From: CAIXQW01 sp046049675
GTDB lineage: Bacteria; Bacteroidota; Bacteroidia; Chitinophagales; Chitinophagaceae
DNA length: 64,000 nucleotides
Assembly: GCA_046049675.1 (NCBI GenBank)
Contig: JBJORA010000090.1
Coordinates: forward strand, 1-64,000
Direction of reading: 5' to 3'
This document shows, in pieces, positions 53,179 through 62,274 of this stretch. A program made the translations under genes and the position numbers. Below the pieces are notes generated by a model. It saw only the letters and a program-made list of their open reading frames with translations. It was not told the DNA's origin and searched no databases. The stretch's first letter is position 1. Each line of letters starts with the position of its first letter.

Positions 53179-54234
53179 ATGCATTATCTAGATGTACATA
53201 ACAACAACAAGCATGTATTACTGCGCGTCATTTCGGGTAGTATTGCCTATGGCTTAAATACAGCTACGAGCGATACAGACATACGCGGTGTATTTGTTTT
53301 GCCGCAAGCAGACTTATACGGCCTGCACTATACCGACCAGTGCAGCGACGAGAAGAACGATATTGTTTATTACGAACTGCGTAAAGTTGTGCAACTGTTG
53401 CTGCGTAACAATCCGAATACGCTAGACCTTATTGCCACACCAGCAGACTGCATTTTGTACAAGCACCCTTTGATGGACAAACTTTCGCCAGATGTATTTC
53501 TAAGCAAGCTGTGTTACCAAAGTTTTGCAGGCTATGCGCAAACGCAAATACAGCGTGCGCGCGGCCTCAACAAAAAGATTCTAAATCCGATGGACAAGGA
53601 ACGCAAAGGTCTTTTAGACTTTTGTTGGGTAAGCCAGGGGCAAGGGAGCATCGCCTTAAAGGTGTGGCTCCAACAAAACCAACTTGAAGAAAAGCAATGC
53701 GGCTGCGCAGCCATAGATCATATGAAAAACTGCTATCATCTTTTTGCAGGAGACAATTACACAGGCATCGTAGATCGCGATAATGTGCAGATAAAACTGT
53801 CGTCTGTCGCCAAAAATGAAGCACCACGTGTGATGTTTTACTGCAATACCGAAGGCTTCCAAAAATATTGCCTTGAGTATAACGAGTATTGGAAATGGGT
53901 AGACAACAGAAACGAAGCGCGTTACGAAAGCACACTAGAACACGGCAAGCAATACGACGCCAAGAATATGATGCACACATTTCGCTTACTCAATATGGCG
54001 CACGAAATTGCCCTAGAAGCTAAAATCAATGTCCGTAGACACGACCGCGGTGAGCTCCTAAAAATTCGTTCGGGCCACTACACCTACGAAGACCTTGTTG
54101 CTCGCGCCAACGATAAACTATTGGCAGTAAAAGAAGCTTTTGATAGTTGTGCCTTACCAGAGCAACCAGATGAGAAGGCGGTGAATGGGTTGCTTGGGGA
54201 GATGAGGGAGGTTTGGTATGGGCAATTTGTTTGA
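53179..54234 (+). CDS. RlaP-like DNA polymerase beta-superfamily nucleotidyltransferase
   Basis: The nucleotidyltransferase core GSIAYGLNTATSDTDIRGVFV (split here as GSIAYGLNT and TSDTDIRG, Gly20 to Gly37; Asp32, Asp34) and long helical tail match the predicted nucleotidyltransferase family PF10127, called RlaP in surveys of RNA-repair operons because it accompanies RNA ligases. It may add nucleotides to trimmed RNA ends or act as an end-tagging enzyme; no member with proven function is known to me. It is last in the tight operon. A short spacer with no obvious terminator separates it from the next toxin-antitoxin pair. Confidence 0.82.
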   Translation: MHYLDVHNNNKHVLLRVISGSIAYGLNTATSDTDIRGVFVLPQADLYGLHYTDQCSDEKNDIVYYELRKVVQLLLRNNPNTLDLIATPADCILYKHPLMDKLSPDVFLSKLCYQSFAGYAQTQIQRARGLNKKILNPMDKERKGLLDFCWVSQGQGSIALKVWLQQNQLEEKQCGCAAIDHMKNCYHLFAGDNYTGIVDRDNVQIKLSSVAKNEAPRVMFYCNTEGFQKYCLEYNEYWKWVDNRNEARYESTLEHGKQYDAKNMMHTFRLLNMAHEIALEAKINVRRHDRGELLKIRSGHYTYEDLVARANDKLLAVKEAFDSCALPEQPDEKAVNGLLGEMREVWYGQFV

Positions 54235-54410
54235 AAATGAATGTATCGGCAGCAGCTGCGTTGCTTACATTATTTATGTTTCACGAAGTGTGGGTTTTAG
54301 GTAATAAATTACTATTCCTTCAGCGAAATATTTGTACGCCCAGCAATCAAAAACCAAACCTAAAGGTTAATATATGCAAGCTTATTAAGTGTCATAAATA
54401 GTTAAAAAAG

Positions 54411-54441
54411 TTGTCTATACGGACAGCTTTGTGTAGCTTTG
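54411..54441 (+). promoter_or_regulatory. Promoter/operator of the second toxin-antitoxin pair
   Basis: TTG (54411-54413), 20 bases, then TAGCTTTG (54434-54441) is a consensus pair. Between them TGTC-N6-GACA (54412-54425) is a likely operator. The toxin ATG at 54447 starts five bases behind the -7 element, so its mRNA should be leaderless or nearly so. Confidence 0.65.
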
Positions 54442-54446
54442 TCTTG

Positions 54447-54806
54447 ATGGAGGAAATTAAATACAGAGAGTCCTTTTTATATAAAGGCTACTTTGATGAA
54501 TTTTTTTCTAAGCAAAAACAAAAAGTTAAGGCAAAAATACTTTGGACAATTAAACTAATTGAAACAATTGAATTTGTACCGGAAGAATACTTTAAGCACC
54601 TGGATTCAACCGAAAGTCTTTACGAAATTAGAGTTAGGCATGGAAGCGATATCTTTAGAATATTTTCATTCTTTGACGAAGGCAAATTGATCATCTTGGC
54701 AAACGGGTTTCAAAAAAAGACACAAAAAACACCGAAGCAAGAAATTCAAAAAGCAGAAAAAATCAAAGCGGAGTACTTTTTAGAAAAGAAATTAAAGAAT
54801 AAATAA
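54447..54806 (+). CDS. RelE/ParE (Gp49-like HigB) toxin
   Basis: The 119-residue product has the phage Gp49/DUF891 toxin layout: DEFFSKQKQKVKAKILWTIKLIE, KHLDSTESLYEIRVRHGSDIFRIFSFFDEGKLIILANGFQKK, and a basic tail with EIQKAEKIKAEYF. These toxins cut mRNA in the ribosome. The ATG at 54447 is chosen over an upstream frame because the promoter lies directly before it. The antitoxin gene begins one base after the stop, in the usual toxin-first order of this type. Confidence 0.88.
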   Translation: MEEIKYRESFLYKGYFDEFFSKQKQKVKAKILWTIKLIETIEFVPEEYFKHLDSTESLYEIRVRHGSDIFRIFSFFDEGKLIILANGFQKKTQKTPKQEIQKAEKIKAEYFLEKKLKNK

Positions 54807-54807
54807 A

Positions 54808-55107
54808 ATGAAAAATAAAAATTTGAAATCTCTTGACCAATACATCACTGAAAAATACGGTGAAAAAGGAACAAAAAAGAGAGACGCACTAGAAGAGGGT
54901 TTTCAATCATTTAAACTAGGCGCAATGATACAACAGGCTAGAATTGAAAAAGGCATGACGCAAGAACAACTTGCCGAGAAATGCGGAACCAACAAAGGCT
55001 ATATTTCTAAAATCGAGAACAATCTAAAAGAAGTACGAATTTCTACACTACAAAAAATAGTTGAATTCGGACTCGGGGGACATTTAGACTTATCGATTAG
55101 AATTTAA
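54808..55107 (+). CDS. XRE-family antitoxin
   Basis: A single helix-turn-helix (about 35-90: LGAMIQQARIEKGMTQEQLAEKCGTNKGYISKIENNLKEVR) preceded by a Lys-rich arm (YITEKYGEKGTKKRDALEEGF) that resembles the toxin-binding segment of HigA-like antitoxins. It should neutralise the preceding toxin and repress the promoter at 54411. Confidence 0.9.
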   Translation: MKNKNLKSLDQYITEKYGEKGTKKRDALEEGFQSFKLGAMIQQARIEKGMTQEQLAEKCGTNKGYISKIENNLKEVRISTLQKIVEFGLGGHLDLSIRI

Positions 55108-55216
55108 GTGCAAAGAGACTCCATCCTACACTTGCTTGACGCAACCCTCACGATTTCTTGAATGCCATTTTGCAAAACATATAGTCAAAGACCAAGGTGT
55201 TTTTAAGTAAATCTAA

Positions 55217-55735
55217 ATGTATACAATGAAAATAGCAGATCAGAACAGCATGGAACAATTTCGCAAATTTAATGAGAAGCTAAACAAAATAGATTTAGAC
55301 GAAAAGTACTTCTTCGCATTTACAAATACAGATGGATTTACGCCTAGACTGTTGCAAGCTCAATTAGTTGTAGATTATGACTACAACTTTGAACTTGAAC
55401 TAAGTGCTTTTATGCATGAGGATAAAACAGTAAACAAGTCAAATTCAATAACTGAAAAAGGTAAACTCCCCAAGCAATTACTGCAATGTTTAGAAGACTT
55501 ATTAATGTCTGATTATTTATCCTTAAAGAGCAATTACGATTTTGAAACTTTTATTATTACCGGTACTGGACATCAACAATATCTGTTTAGTTTAGAAAAG
55601 ACAACAACTAATATTGATATCGTCGATGGATTGCCAGAAGAGTACTTTCAAAGTATTAGCGAGAAAAAACTATTTGCTTTCAATGAGTATTTAAAAGAAC
55701 TTACAGCGAATAAATACCAAAACTGGGCAAAGTAG
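55217..55735 (+). CDS. Small cytoplasmic protein, unknown
   Basis: A 172-residue acidic protein, no signal peptide. It has regular alternation of charged and aromatic residues (KYFFAFTNTDGFTPRLLQAQLVVDYDYNFELEL) but no recognised family. Start is ATG 55217 or, equally possible, ATG 55226. It stands alone behind the toxin-antitoxin pair. Confidence 0.5.
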   Translation: MYTMKIADQNSMEQFRKFNEKLNKIDLDEKYFFAFTNTDGFTPRLLQAQLVVDYDYNFELELSAFMHEDKTVNKSNSITEKGKLPKQLLQCLEDLLMSDYLSLKSNYDFETFIITGTGHQQYLFSLEKTTTNIDIVDGLPEEYFQSISEKKLFAFNEYLKELTANKYQNWAK

Positions 55736-55934
55736 TTGCGACACTTGCCGCGAATTAATTTTGTTGCGAGCCTTGGGTTTTGGATAACAAGTTGCTATTT
55801 ATTTCCAACAAACAGGACATCATGCTGAGTACTCATCAATCATGACATCATATCTGATAAAACCTAATTCAACAATGCTCCAACATGAGCAAAATCGGTA
55901 ACAAACGTTAGAAATATGCTCAATAAATATTCAC

Positions 55935-55942
55935 TAATTTTG
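55935..55942 (+). promoter_or_regulatory. -7 element TAATTTTG ahead of the metal-uptake genes
   Basis: TAATTTTG ends seven bases before the TTG at 55950. The transcript would begin almost at the start codon, as in several other genes of this window. Confidence 0.5.
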
Positions 55943-55949
55943 AAGACTG

Positions 55950-56321
55950 TTGAAAGTAACACTTTCCATATTATTGACAATACTAATACTGGCACAAAAC
56001 TGTGGCCTGGTATTGTATTCGTTTAATCACCACCACCACTGCAGTACGCAAAATGCTTGTAGTACCCACGAAGCAAGTTGTATTCCAGCCAACGACGATT
56101 GTAGTATTGCACAAAAGCTAAAAGATTTTGGCAAGCAAGCAAACAATAAAGATGGCGAAAAGCAATTTTGTGCAGTAGAATACATTTTTGTAGAGGACCA
56201 ATTTGTTTTTACGCATAGAGAAATAGGCTTGGCCGAAGAAAGCAACACATTTAATTGCTGTACTGCTGATAAACTGCTGTGGCAAGTCAAAAACGTGCCA
56301 TATCCCCCGCCGAATTGCTAG
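55950..56321 (+). CDS. HYC_CC_PP-type small secreted protein
   Basis: A signal peptide (VTLSILLTILILAQNCG) is followed by a His/Cys-rich stretch (FNHHHHCSTQNACSTHEASC), later NCCTAD and a final PYPPPNC. These three spots correspond to the motifs that define the HYC_CC_PP family, whose genes stand beside TonB-dependent receptors. The His/Cys clusters suggest metal binding at the cell surface or periplasm. It starts on TTG 55950; no ATG lies in frame close by. The TonB receptor follows 45 bases downstream. Confidence 0.75.
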   Translation: MKVTLSILLTILILAQNCGLVLYSFNHHHHCSTQNACSTHEASCIPANDDCSIAQKLKDFGKQANNKDGEKQFCAVEYIFVEDQFVFTHREIGLAEESNTFNCCTADKLLWQVKNVPYPPPNC

Positions 56322-56366
56322 CTAATACTTGTAGCTAATATTCCATCCATTTATTAAAGCAATTAT

Positions 56367-58697
56367 TTGTTGAAACAATTTATTTTAATTTGTTTCTGTT
56401 TTTTATTTTGTAAAACAGAAACACTTATTGCGCAGTGCAATTTATCTATCAATGCTACTGTGCTAAACAATACGAGCCAGCATGCCTTGCCAATGGCCGC
56501 TGTATATCTATACAAAGCCGATAGCCTAGTTGCTAATGCTAGCAGTAGTAGTTTTACTTTTACAGGCCTTTGCAAAGGCGAATACGAAGTACTGATAACT
56601 GCCAACGGTTATGACAGTTTGTGGCAACATATAGACCTGATTAGCAATTGGCGAAGTGTTTTATACATGACTCCTAAGTCTAAAATGCTTAATGGTGTGC
56701 AAGTCAAAGCAACGAGCTACAACAAGCAAAATATTGCGTTAACTACAGAAAAGATAGAATCAGCCAAAGGATTAAATATTGCAGAGCTACTTTCTAGAAT
56801 CAATGGCGTACAATTGTTGCAAACGGGTTCAAATATTAGCAAGCCAGTCATTAATGGACTTTCTGGCAATAGAATTGTGTTGGTCAATAACGGCATACGT
56901 TTAGAAAGTCAGCAGTGGGGCAACGATCACGCGCCTGAGATTGATGCATTTGCTGTACAGCAAGTAAAAGTAGTATATGGTGCAGAATTATTGAAGTACA
57001 GCGGCGATGCCATTGGCGGATTAGTATTGATGGATAAAAATCCAATTGTGAGTGATTCGCATTTTCATGGTAAGCTACAATGGATGGCTAATACCAATAA
57101 TAGAATGTTGGCGATGCATTATAGCACAGAAGGTCTTGTAGGCAAATCCAAAGGCAGTGCAATTCGTTGGCAAACAAGTATTAGAAAAGCAGGTGATAGC
57201 AAAACGCCAGAGCATAATTTAAGCAATGTCGGTTTTTCTGAAATTTCTACTAGTGTAGAGTTGTATAAAGAAAAAGCAGGCAAGCGAATAACGTATGCAT
57301 CATCTGTATTTGCATCCAAGCTGGGCGTGTTTGCCGGATCGCATGTAGGTAATATTACCGATTTAGAGCAAATCTTAAAAACTGGTGAAGTGCCTGATTT
57401 TATAAAGAATAGGCCATTTACTTATAAGATTCAACGGCCTAATCAAGAAGTATTGCATGGCAGTGCCAGAAGAAATGTTGTGACACAATGGCGTAGTAAA
57501 ACAAGCATAGAAAATAATATGACTGCACAATGGAACTATAGAGCCGAGTACGACAGAAAGCGATTTACCAGCAGTAGCAATGCGCCGCAATTGTCCTTGC
57601 ATCTCGTTACCATCGCACAAGATGTACATGTAAAAACAAACCGTCAAAAGCTAACGCATCATTACGGTGTGCAACATTGGCTACAAATTAATAGATACCA
57701 ATCCAGATTGTTTATTCCTAATTACAATTTGTATCACTTTGCACCCTATTATTTTGCGCAATACAAAAGGAATACAACGTTTGTAGAAGCAGGGCTAAGG
57801 CTGGATAATAGATACCAATGGCATATCAATAGCAATAGAGATAGAACTTGGCAAAATAGATTGTTCAATAGTATCAATGGTTCTATCAATGCAGGGGCCA
57901 CGTGGAAGCATCATTTTGCTAGCATTCATTTTTCTGCATCTACCAGAGCACCAAACATGAACGAATTGTATAGCGACGGTTTGCATCACGGTGCATCGCG
58001 TATCGAAAAGGGAGATACTTTATTGAAACAAGAAAAGGCATTTAGCATCGGGCTCATTCATAAAATAGAAACGAAAAGTCTAAATGCTTCTACGCTTATT
58101 AATTATAAGATCATCAATAATTTTATTTACTTAAATCCAAGTTTCCCTGCACAATTAACGATTCGTGGCGCATTTCCTTTATTTACTTTTCAGCAAACAG
58201 ATGCTATATTATTTTCTGTAAACCATCAAACAGAATATACGATTAATGCGCATTGGAAGTGGAATGCTTCGTTTAGTCTACTGTATGCATGGGATGCATT
58301 GCAACAACAGTGGCTATCGCAAATGCCTGCTAATAATGGCGCTATAAGTATTCAGTACAAAATACCAGATATGGCTTTATTTAAAAACAACCGTATCGCT
58401 TTAGAAGCCACCTACTTTGCACAGCAAAAACGTATTCCTGCAACAGGTAATATTCCAAGGGTAACTGCAGTGGGCGATACCGTTTGGCAGTCTGATTATA
58501 TCTTACCGCCAGCTAGCTACAACTTATTTAATGCGCAATTGTACACAAGTGTCACTTTGCGCAAAAAACAAATTCCAATTATTTTTTCTGCTCAGCACAT
58601 ATTCAACACCACTTATAGGAATTACTTAAATGCCTTTAGATATTTTAGTGATGAAGCTGGCAGAACCTTTTCCATTAGAGCACAATACAATTTTTAA
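56367..58697 (+). CDS. TonB-dependent receptor
   Basis: A signal peptide (FILICFCFLFCKTETLIAQ) leads into a carboxypeptidase-like domain (about 25-105), a plug domain (about 110-225: IAELLSRINGVQLLQTGSNISKPVINGLSGNRIVLVNNGIRLESQQWG ending VYGAELLKYSGDAIGGLVLM) and a 22-strand barrel ending in FSIRAQYNF. It imports a metal complex or other ligand across the outer membrane with TonB energy. A metal, perhaps zinc or copper, is favoured by the His/Cys-rich neighbour and the short barrel (776 aa). Start is TTG (56367 or 56370). Confidence 0.9.
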   Translation: MLKQFILICFCFLFCKTETLIAQCNLSINATVLNNTSQHALPMAAVYLYKADSLVANASSSSFTFTGLCKGEYEVLITANGYDSLWQHIDLISNWRSVLYMTPKSKMLNGVQVKATSYNKQNIALTTEKIESAKGLNIAELLSRINGVQLLQTGSNISKPVINGLSGNRIVLVNNGIRLESQQWGNDHAPEIDAFAVQQVKVVYGAELLKYSGDAIGGLVLMDKNPIVSDSHFHGKLQWMANTNNRMLAMHYSTEGLVGKSKGSAIRWQTSIRKAGDSKTPEHNLSNVGFSEISTSVELYKEKAGKRITYASSVFASKLGVFAGSHVGNITDLEQILKTGEVPDFIKNRPFTYKIQRPNQEVLHGSARRNVVTQWRSKTSIENNMTAQWNYRAEYDRKRFTSSSNAPQLSLHLVTIAQDVHVKTNRQKLTHHYGVQHWLQINRYQSRLFIPNYNLYHFAPYYFAQYKRNTTFVEAGLRLDNRYQWHINSNRDRTWQNRLFNSINGSINAGATWKHHFASIHFSASTRAPNMNELYSDGLHHGASRIEKGDTLLKQEKAFSIGLIHKIETKSLNASTLINYKIINNFIYLNPSFPAQLTIRGAFPLFTFQQTDAILFSVNHQTEYTINAHWKWNASFSLLYAWDALQQQWLSQMPANNGAISIQYKIPDMALFKNNRIALEATYFAQQKRIPATGNIPRVTAVGDTVWQSDYILPPASYNLFNAQLYTSVTLRKKQIPIIFSAQHIFNTTYRNYLNAFRYFSDEAGRTFSIRAQYNF

Positions 58698-58740
58698 CAA
58701 CAACAACAAGTAAATCATCAATACAAACATTTTAAGAGAA

Positions 58741-59295
58741 ATGAGAAACAGAATTAAAATGACCATTGCAAGTGCACTTGCGCTTATGGCTATTGTTAGT
58801 ACAGGCTGCGACAAACACGATGAAGAAGAAGAGCTAATAACTACCTTAAAGCTCACAGTAGTAAACAAAGCTACAGGTGCGGTTACTACTGCAACTTTTG
58901 CAGACCCTGATGGCGACGGCGGTAATGCTCCCACAAAATTCGACACACTACGATTAAGTAGCGGTGCAAATTACGAAACAACAGTAAGCCTCTATGATGA
59001 AAGTACAGCGAATGTTGTAGATCTAACTACAGAGATTGCAACAGAGGCGAATGATCATCAATTTTACTATTCCACTACAGCTAGCGGCGTATCAATTGCA
59101 ACAACCGATACAGATGCCAATGGTTTACCTCTAGGGCTAAAGGCAAATGTAAGCACTTCAAGTGCTAGCACTGGTAGATTGCAGATTAAATTAAAGCATA
59201 AGCCAGATGGACTAAAGAAGGCTGGCGATTCAGACGCGGTTGGAGAAACCGATATTGAATTACCACTAGGCGGATTTTATGTAGTCGTACAATAA
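58741..59295 (+). CDS. Lipoprotein accompanying the TonB receptor
   Basis: Lipobox STGC (Cys23) is followed by an acidic, His-containing start (DKHDEEEEL) and a beta-rich body of about 150 residues. Proteins of this look are found behind HYC_CC_PP/TonB receptor pairs in Bacteroidota and are sometimes labelled 'type 1 periplasmic binding fold'; they may pass the ligand to the receptor. It is separated from the receptor by 43 bases and ends at a strong terminator. Confidence 0.7.
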   Translation: MRNRIKMTIASALALMAIVSTGCDKHDEEEELITTLKLTVVNKATGAVTTATFADPDGDGGNAPTKFDTLRLSSGANYETTVSLYDESTANVVDLTTEIATEANDHQFYYSTTASGVSIATTDTDANGLPLGLKANVSTSSASTGRLQIKLKHKPDGLKKAGDSDAVGETDIELPLGGFYVVVQ

Positions 59296-59341
59296 TTGCA
59301 AGCGTCTACACAATTTGTTCTCACAGAAAAAATAATGGATT

Positions 59342-59377
59342 AAAAATGGAATACGATAAAAAGTATTCCATTTTTTT
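59342..59377 (+). terminator. Terminator of the TonB operon
   Basis: AAAAATGGAATAC (59342-59354) pairs perfectly with GTATTCCATTTTT (59363-59375) across an 8-base loop and continues into more T residues. Confidence 0.88.
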
Positions 59378-59538
59378 ATGCTGGATTGTAAGTTAATACA
59401 AGGTGTCAGGTACTTGGCCGTCTTTTTCGTACATATCAAATTCAGAAAATTGTTAATTTTAATTTCAAAAATGTATGAAGAACAACAAATTCATCATTGA
59501 GCACAATTTTATAAAGACCACAACATATTTCAAAACGA

Positions 59539-60270
59539 ATGGGAAAATTGAAAATTTTACTAGTACTTACTTTTATTTCAGCACAAGCTTGTGCACAACA
59601 ATTAGATAGTATTCAAGCTAGATTTGCTGAGCGAGTTTGTAACTGTATTGGAGAAATAGCCGAATATGAAGACTTGAAACCTAAGATAGATAGATGTTAT
59701 AAAGATACATTCAACTTTATTTTTAATAATTCAACACCAGAAGAAGTTAAATTTTACCTCGGTGAGGGAAATTTACAAAAGATTGGAATGAAGCTAGAGT
59801 ATTATCTAAAATCACAATGTCCTTCAGTTAGAAAAGTGATTCAAGAATACATAAAACCTAAGAAAAGTGAAGGCAGCTATCCAACTAATTTAGATGAAAA
59901 AAAATTAGAAGCTAAACGCAAGGATATAGATGACTTGGAAGGAAAAATTGTAGCATTCGACGCTGAGATAGTTAAAGTTAATAGATCAAACCCAGAGAGG
60001 ATATTTCTTGAAGTAAAACTACAAAATGGAGAAAAGCTGTGGGTTGGAGACATGACAAATAGCGAATTGAATATCGAAGGAAATAAAAGAAGATTTTTGG
60101 GATATTTTGTTACGACTGAAAAAGATGATCAAGAACAAACGGAAATGGGTTACTATATAATTTCCTTTGCATCATATGAAAAGATCACTGACAATTTAGT
60201 AATGTATCCTGGCACTGAAAAACAGATATATGAATGGGCAAATGGAAAGGTACCTAAATCTAAAAAATAG
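59539..60270 (+). CDS. Secreted protein, unknown
   Basis: Signal peptide (ILLVLTFISAQACAQQ), a helical cysteine-containing domain (about 25-115: RVCNCIGEIAEYED ... CYKDTF ... SQCPSV), and a beta-rich domain from about 135 (KIVAFDAEIVKVNRSNPERIFLEVKL) that resembles an OB-like fold. The CNC/CY/CP cysteine set recalls other Bacteroidota secreted proteins annotated as hypothetical. Stands alone. Confidence 0.55.
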   Translation: MGKLKILLVLTFISAQACAQQLDSIQARFAERVCNCIGEIAEYEDLKPKIDRCYKDTFNFIFNNSTPEEVKFYLGEGNLQKIGMKLEYYLKSQCPSVRKVIQEYIKPKKSEGSYPTNLDEKKLEAKRKDIDDLEGKIVAFDAEIVKVNRSNPERIFLEVKLQNGEKLWVGDMTNSELNIEGNKRRFLGYFVTTEKDDQEQTEMGYYIISFASYEKITDNLVMYPGTEKQIYEWANGKVPKSKK

Positions 60271-60338
60271 AAATGCGGCAGCTAAGAGCGATTTGCCAGA
60301 ACTAACCGACAAATGCGCGTTCTCCAATACTTCAGAAC

Positions 60339-60346
60339 TACCTTTG
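60339..60346 (+). promoter_or_regulatory. Promoter module H, -7 TACCTTTG
   Basis: TACCTTTG within CCAATACTTCAGAACTACCTTTGCAAAGCC-type sequence; the surrounding 30 bases align with those at 61146 and 62267. Confidence 0.55.
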
Positions 60347-60391
60347 CAAAGCCGGCAAACCTAGAGTGTAACTTCCGAAAACCTCAATACA

Positions 60392-61081
60392 ATGAAAATA
60401 CTTCTAATATTGCTTTGCACGTTTACAACTATTCAAAATTGTTTTTGTCAGAAACTTGAAGGAGAGTTTACGAATAGCCGGGATTTATCAATTTACCTTA
60501 GGCAAGAATATGTTGTTTTACATCACAACCCAGAGGTTTGTTGCAATCCAGCAACATGGGATACCGGAACCTACAGAATAGTAAATGATACGTTGAAACT
60601 GGCTTTTGGCGAAATCAAAAGCAGTATTAGATATAATTTGACCTTCAATAGAAATGGATTTCATACGCGCAATAGAATAAATAAATTAGTTAGAATTAAT
60701 TTTAAAATGCCAGACAGTTATTATGGCAAAGAAAAATATCAATATGACAGTTTAAATTTTGACAAAAGCAACCTCTTTTTTTACGACATAAAGGGACGTA
60801 AAGTAGATAGTCTAACCATTAATCCCTGGTATAACTCAGAAGCATATGAAATAATTGTTCCTAAATCAACAAATAGAATTAGGGTCAACTTTGGGAAAGG
60901 AATTAAAAACGAATATGTTTTACCAAAAGGCTTTAATGAATTTAATATTACAGTTAATTTAAATCGAACAGGCACATACGGCAGACAGCGCTATACTAGG
61001 GAATTCGCGATAGTGCAAACGAATGACACGCTATCAATGAAAGACATTTATGGTTTGCAAGGATACGCAAAAATTAAATGA
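60392..61081 (+). CDS. Secreted protein, unknown
   Basis: A signal peptide (MKILLILLCTFTTIQNCFCQ) precedes a beta-rich 210-residue body with a CC pair (NPEVCCNPATWD) near residue 50 and a C-terminal part (NRTGTYGRQRYTREFAIVQ) that could be a second beta-sandwich. No family was recognised. It has its own promoter related to those of the next two genes. Confidence 0.55.
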   Translation: MKILLILLCTFTTIQNCFCQKLEGEFTNSRDLSIYLRQEYVVLHHNPEVCCNPATWDTGTYRIVNDTLKLAFGEIKSSIRYNLTFNRNGFHTRNRINKLVRINFKMPDSYYGKEKYQYDSLNFDKSNLFFYDIKGRKVDSLTINPWYNSEAYEIIVPKSTNRIRVNFGKGIKNEYVLPKGFNEFNITVNLNRTGTYGRQRYTREFAIVQTNDTLSMKDIYGLQGYAKIK

Positions 61082-61145
61082 GCTGGGCCTGCACACAACT
61101 TGCCTAAAGTGGCTGGCTAACCCAAAATATCCAACGCTTCACAGC

Positions 61146-61153
61146 TATCTTTG
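61146..61153 (+). promoter_or_regulatory. Promoter module I, -7 TATCTTTG
   Basis: TATCTTTG in CCAACGCTTCACAGCTATCTTTGTAAGG-type sequence, closely related to modules at 60339 and 62267. Confidence 0.55.
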
Positions 61154-61194
61154 TAAGGTCGCCAACCACTAGGCGCAATTCACGAATGCTAAAC

Positions 61195-62085
61195 ATGACA
61201 AGGGCACTAATTTTTGCATTAATTTTATTGAACATTTCATGTGATGATAGCACGAAAAGCAGCCTCAAACAAGAATATCAAAAACAAAAAATGATAAAGA
61301 ATAAGGAGAACATACTGAAAGAATTAGATAGCGTCTTCAAAGAAATAAGTGACACGTATGGAGGAAAAGAAAGTCACTCGAACATAAAGTATAATTTCTT
61401 CTTAGACTTAGAACATGGTTATGTAGAAACAGCGGGAAGTAAAATTCACCTTTTTGGTGATGAGAAAAATTGGGCCATCGTCTTTGAAAAAATTGGGTAT
61501 CACAATAGAGCATTTCAAATACAATCAGAACTGAACTTTATTGGGAATTGTATAAACTATAAAAAAGAAAACCATGGCTATGGCGATGAATATACTAACA
61601 CAGAAGATATTGCTTTAATTGATAACGAAGAATTAGAGAAAATCCAATTACCTGAAAACGAAGAAGAAGATTGCTTTGAAATGATTGATCCAACTATAGA
61701 TAAGGTGAAAATTAGAAATTCAATAATTAGCATAAAAATAGAACAAGACGAATTTGCAAAGCTTCATATGAACTTAGTAGACGAAAATAATCCGAAAGGC
61801 TACATTAGTTTTGGCAATTTCGCAAGGTACTTATATGCCAAGCAACCGAATGAACTCAGTGCGAATCAAAGCGAAATAAGAAAGCAATTACCGAATAACA
61901 TTCCATTTATAATGACAATTGACAAATTCCACTACAAATCAAGCTACGAACCCAAAAACAAACCAAGCACCCAAGAAACCTATAACTTAATTGCAGACGT
62001 TTTAGTTTCGCTAAATAAGGAACTGTGGAAGCCAAAAGAAATAGTAAATAATGATTGGTACAATTGGGAATCAGGACATTTATAG
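61195..62085 (+). CDS. Lipoprotein, unknown
   Basis: With the ATG at 61195 the signal is MTRALIFALILLNISC, a good lipobox; ATG 61186 gives three more residues. The rest is 280 residues, acidic, with a Lys/Glu-rich helix after the Cys and a body containing YGGKESHSNIKYNFFLDLEHGYVETAGSKIHLF and a later YISFGNFARYLYAK. A similar 'F.IQ.ELNFIGNC' pattern occurs in other Bacteroidota hypotheticals; function unknown. Confidence 0.55.
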   Translation: MTRALIFALILLNISCDDSTKSSLKQEYQKQKMIKNKENILKELDSVFKEISDTYGGKESHSNIKYNFFLDLEHGYVETAGSKIHLFGDEKNWAIVFEKIGYHNRAFQIQSELNFIGNCINYKKENHGYGDEYTNTEDIALIDNEELEKIQLPENEEEDCFEMIDPTIDKVKIRNSIISIKIEQDEFAKLHMNLVDENNPKGYISFGNFARYLYAKQPNELSANQSEIRKQLPNNIPFIMTIDKFHYKSSYEPKNKPSTQETYNLIADVLVSLNKELWKPKEIVNNDWYNWESGHL

Positions 62086-62266
62086 CAAGACCTGCCCCTT
62101 ACGCGTTTGTGCAAAAGCAGCTGGCAAACGCCCGTTTTTTCCGCAGTGCATAGCTGCACGCATTAAGCACCAAGCGCAGTAGGCAGTCATAAAATAAAAG
62201 CAAAAAATAATTAACGGCGCTTACCAAAAGCAGCATGCTACCACGCTCAATCTAAGGCCTCATAAC

Positions 62267-62274
62267 TATCTTTG
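62267..62274 (+). promoter_or_regulatory. Promoter module J, -7 TATCTTTG
   Basis: TATCTTTG in CTCATAACTATCTTTGTAAAGCC-type sequence, related to modules at 60339 and 61146. Confidence 0.55.

Noticed and set aside
54213..54401. 62-codon open frame behind RlaP
   Set aside because: It overlaps the end of RlaP in another frame and has no recognisable features; likely chance.
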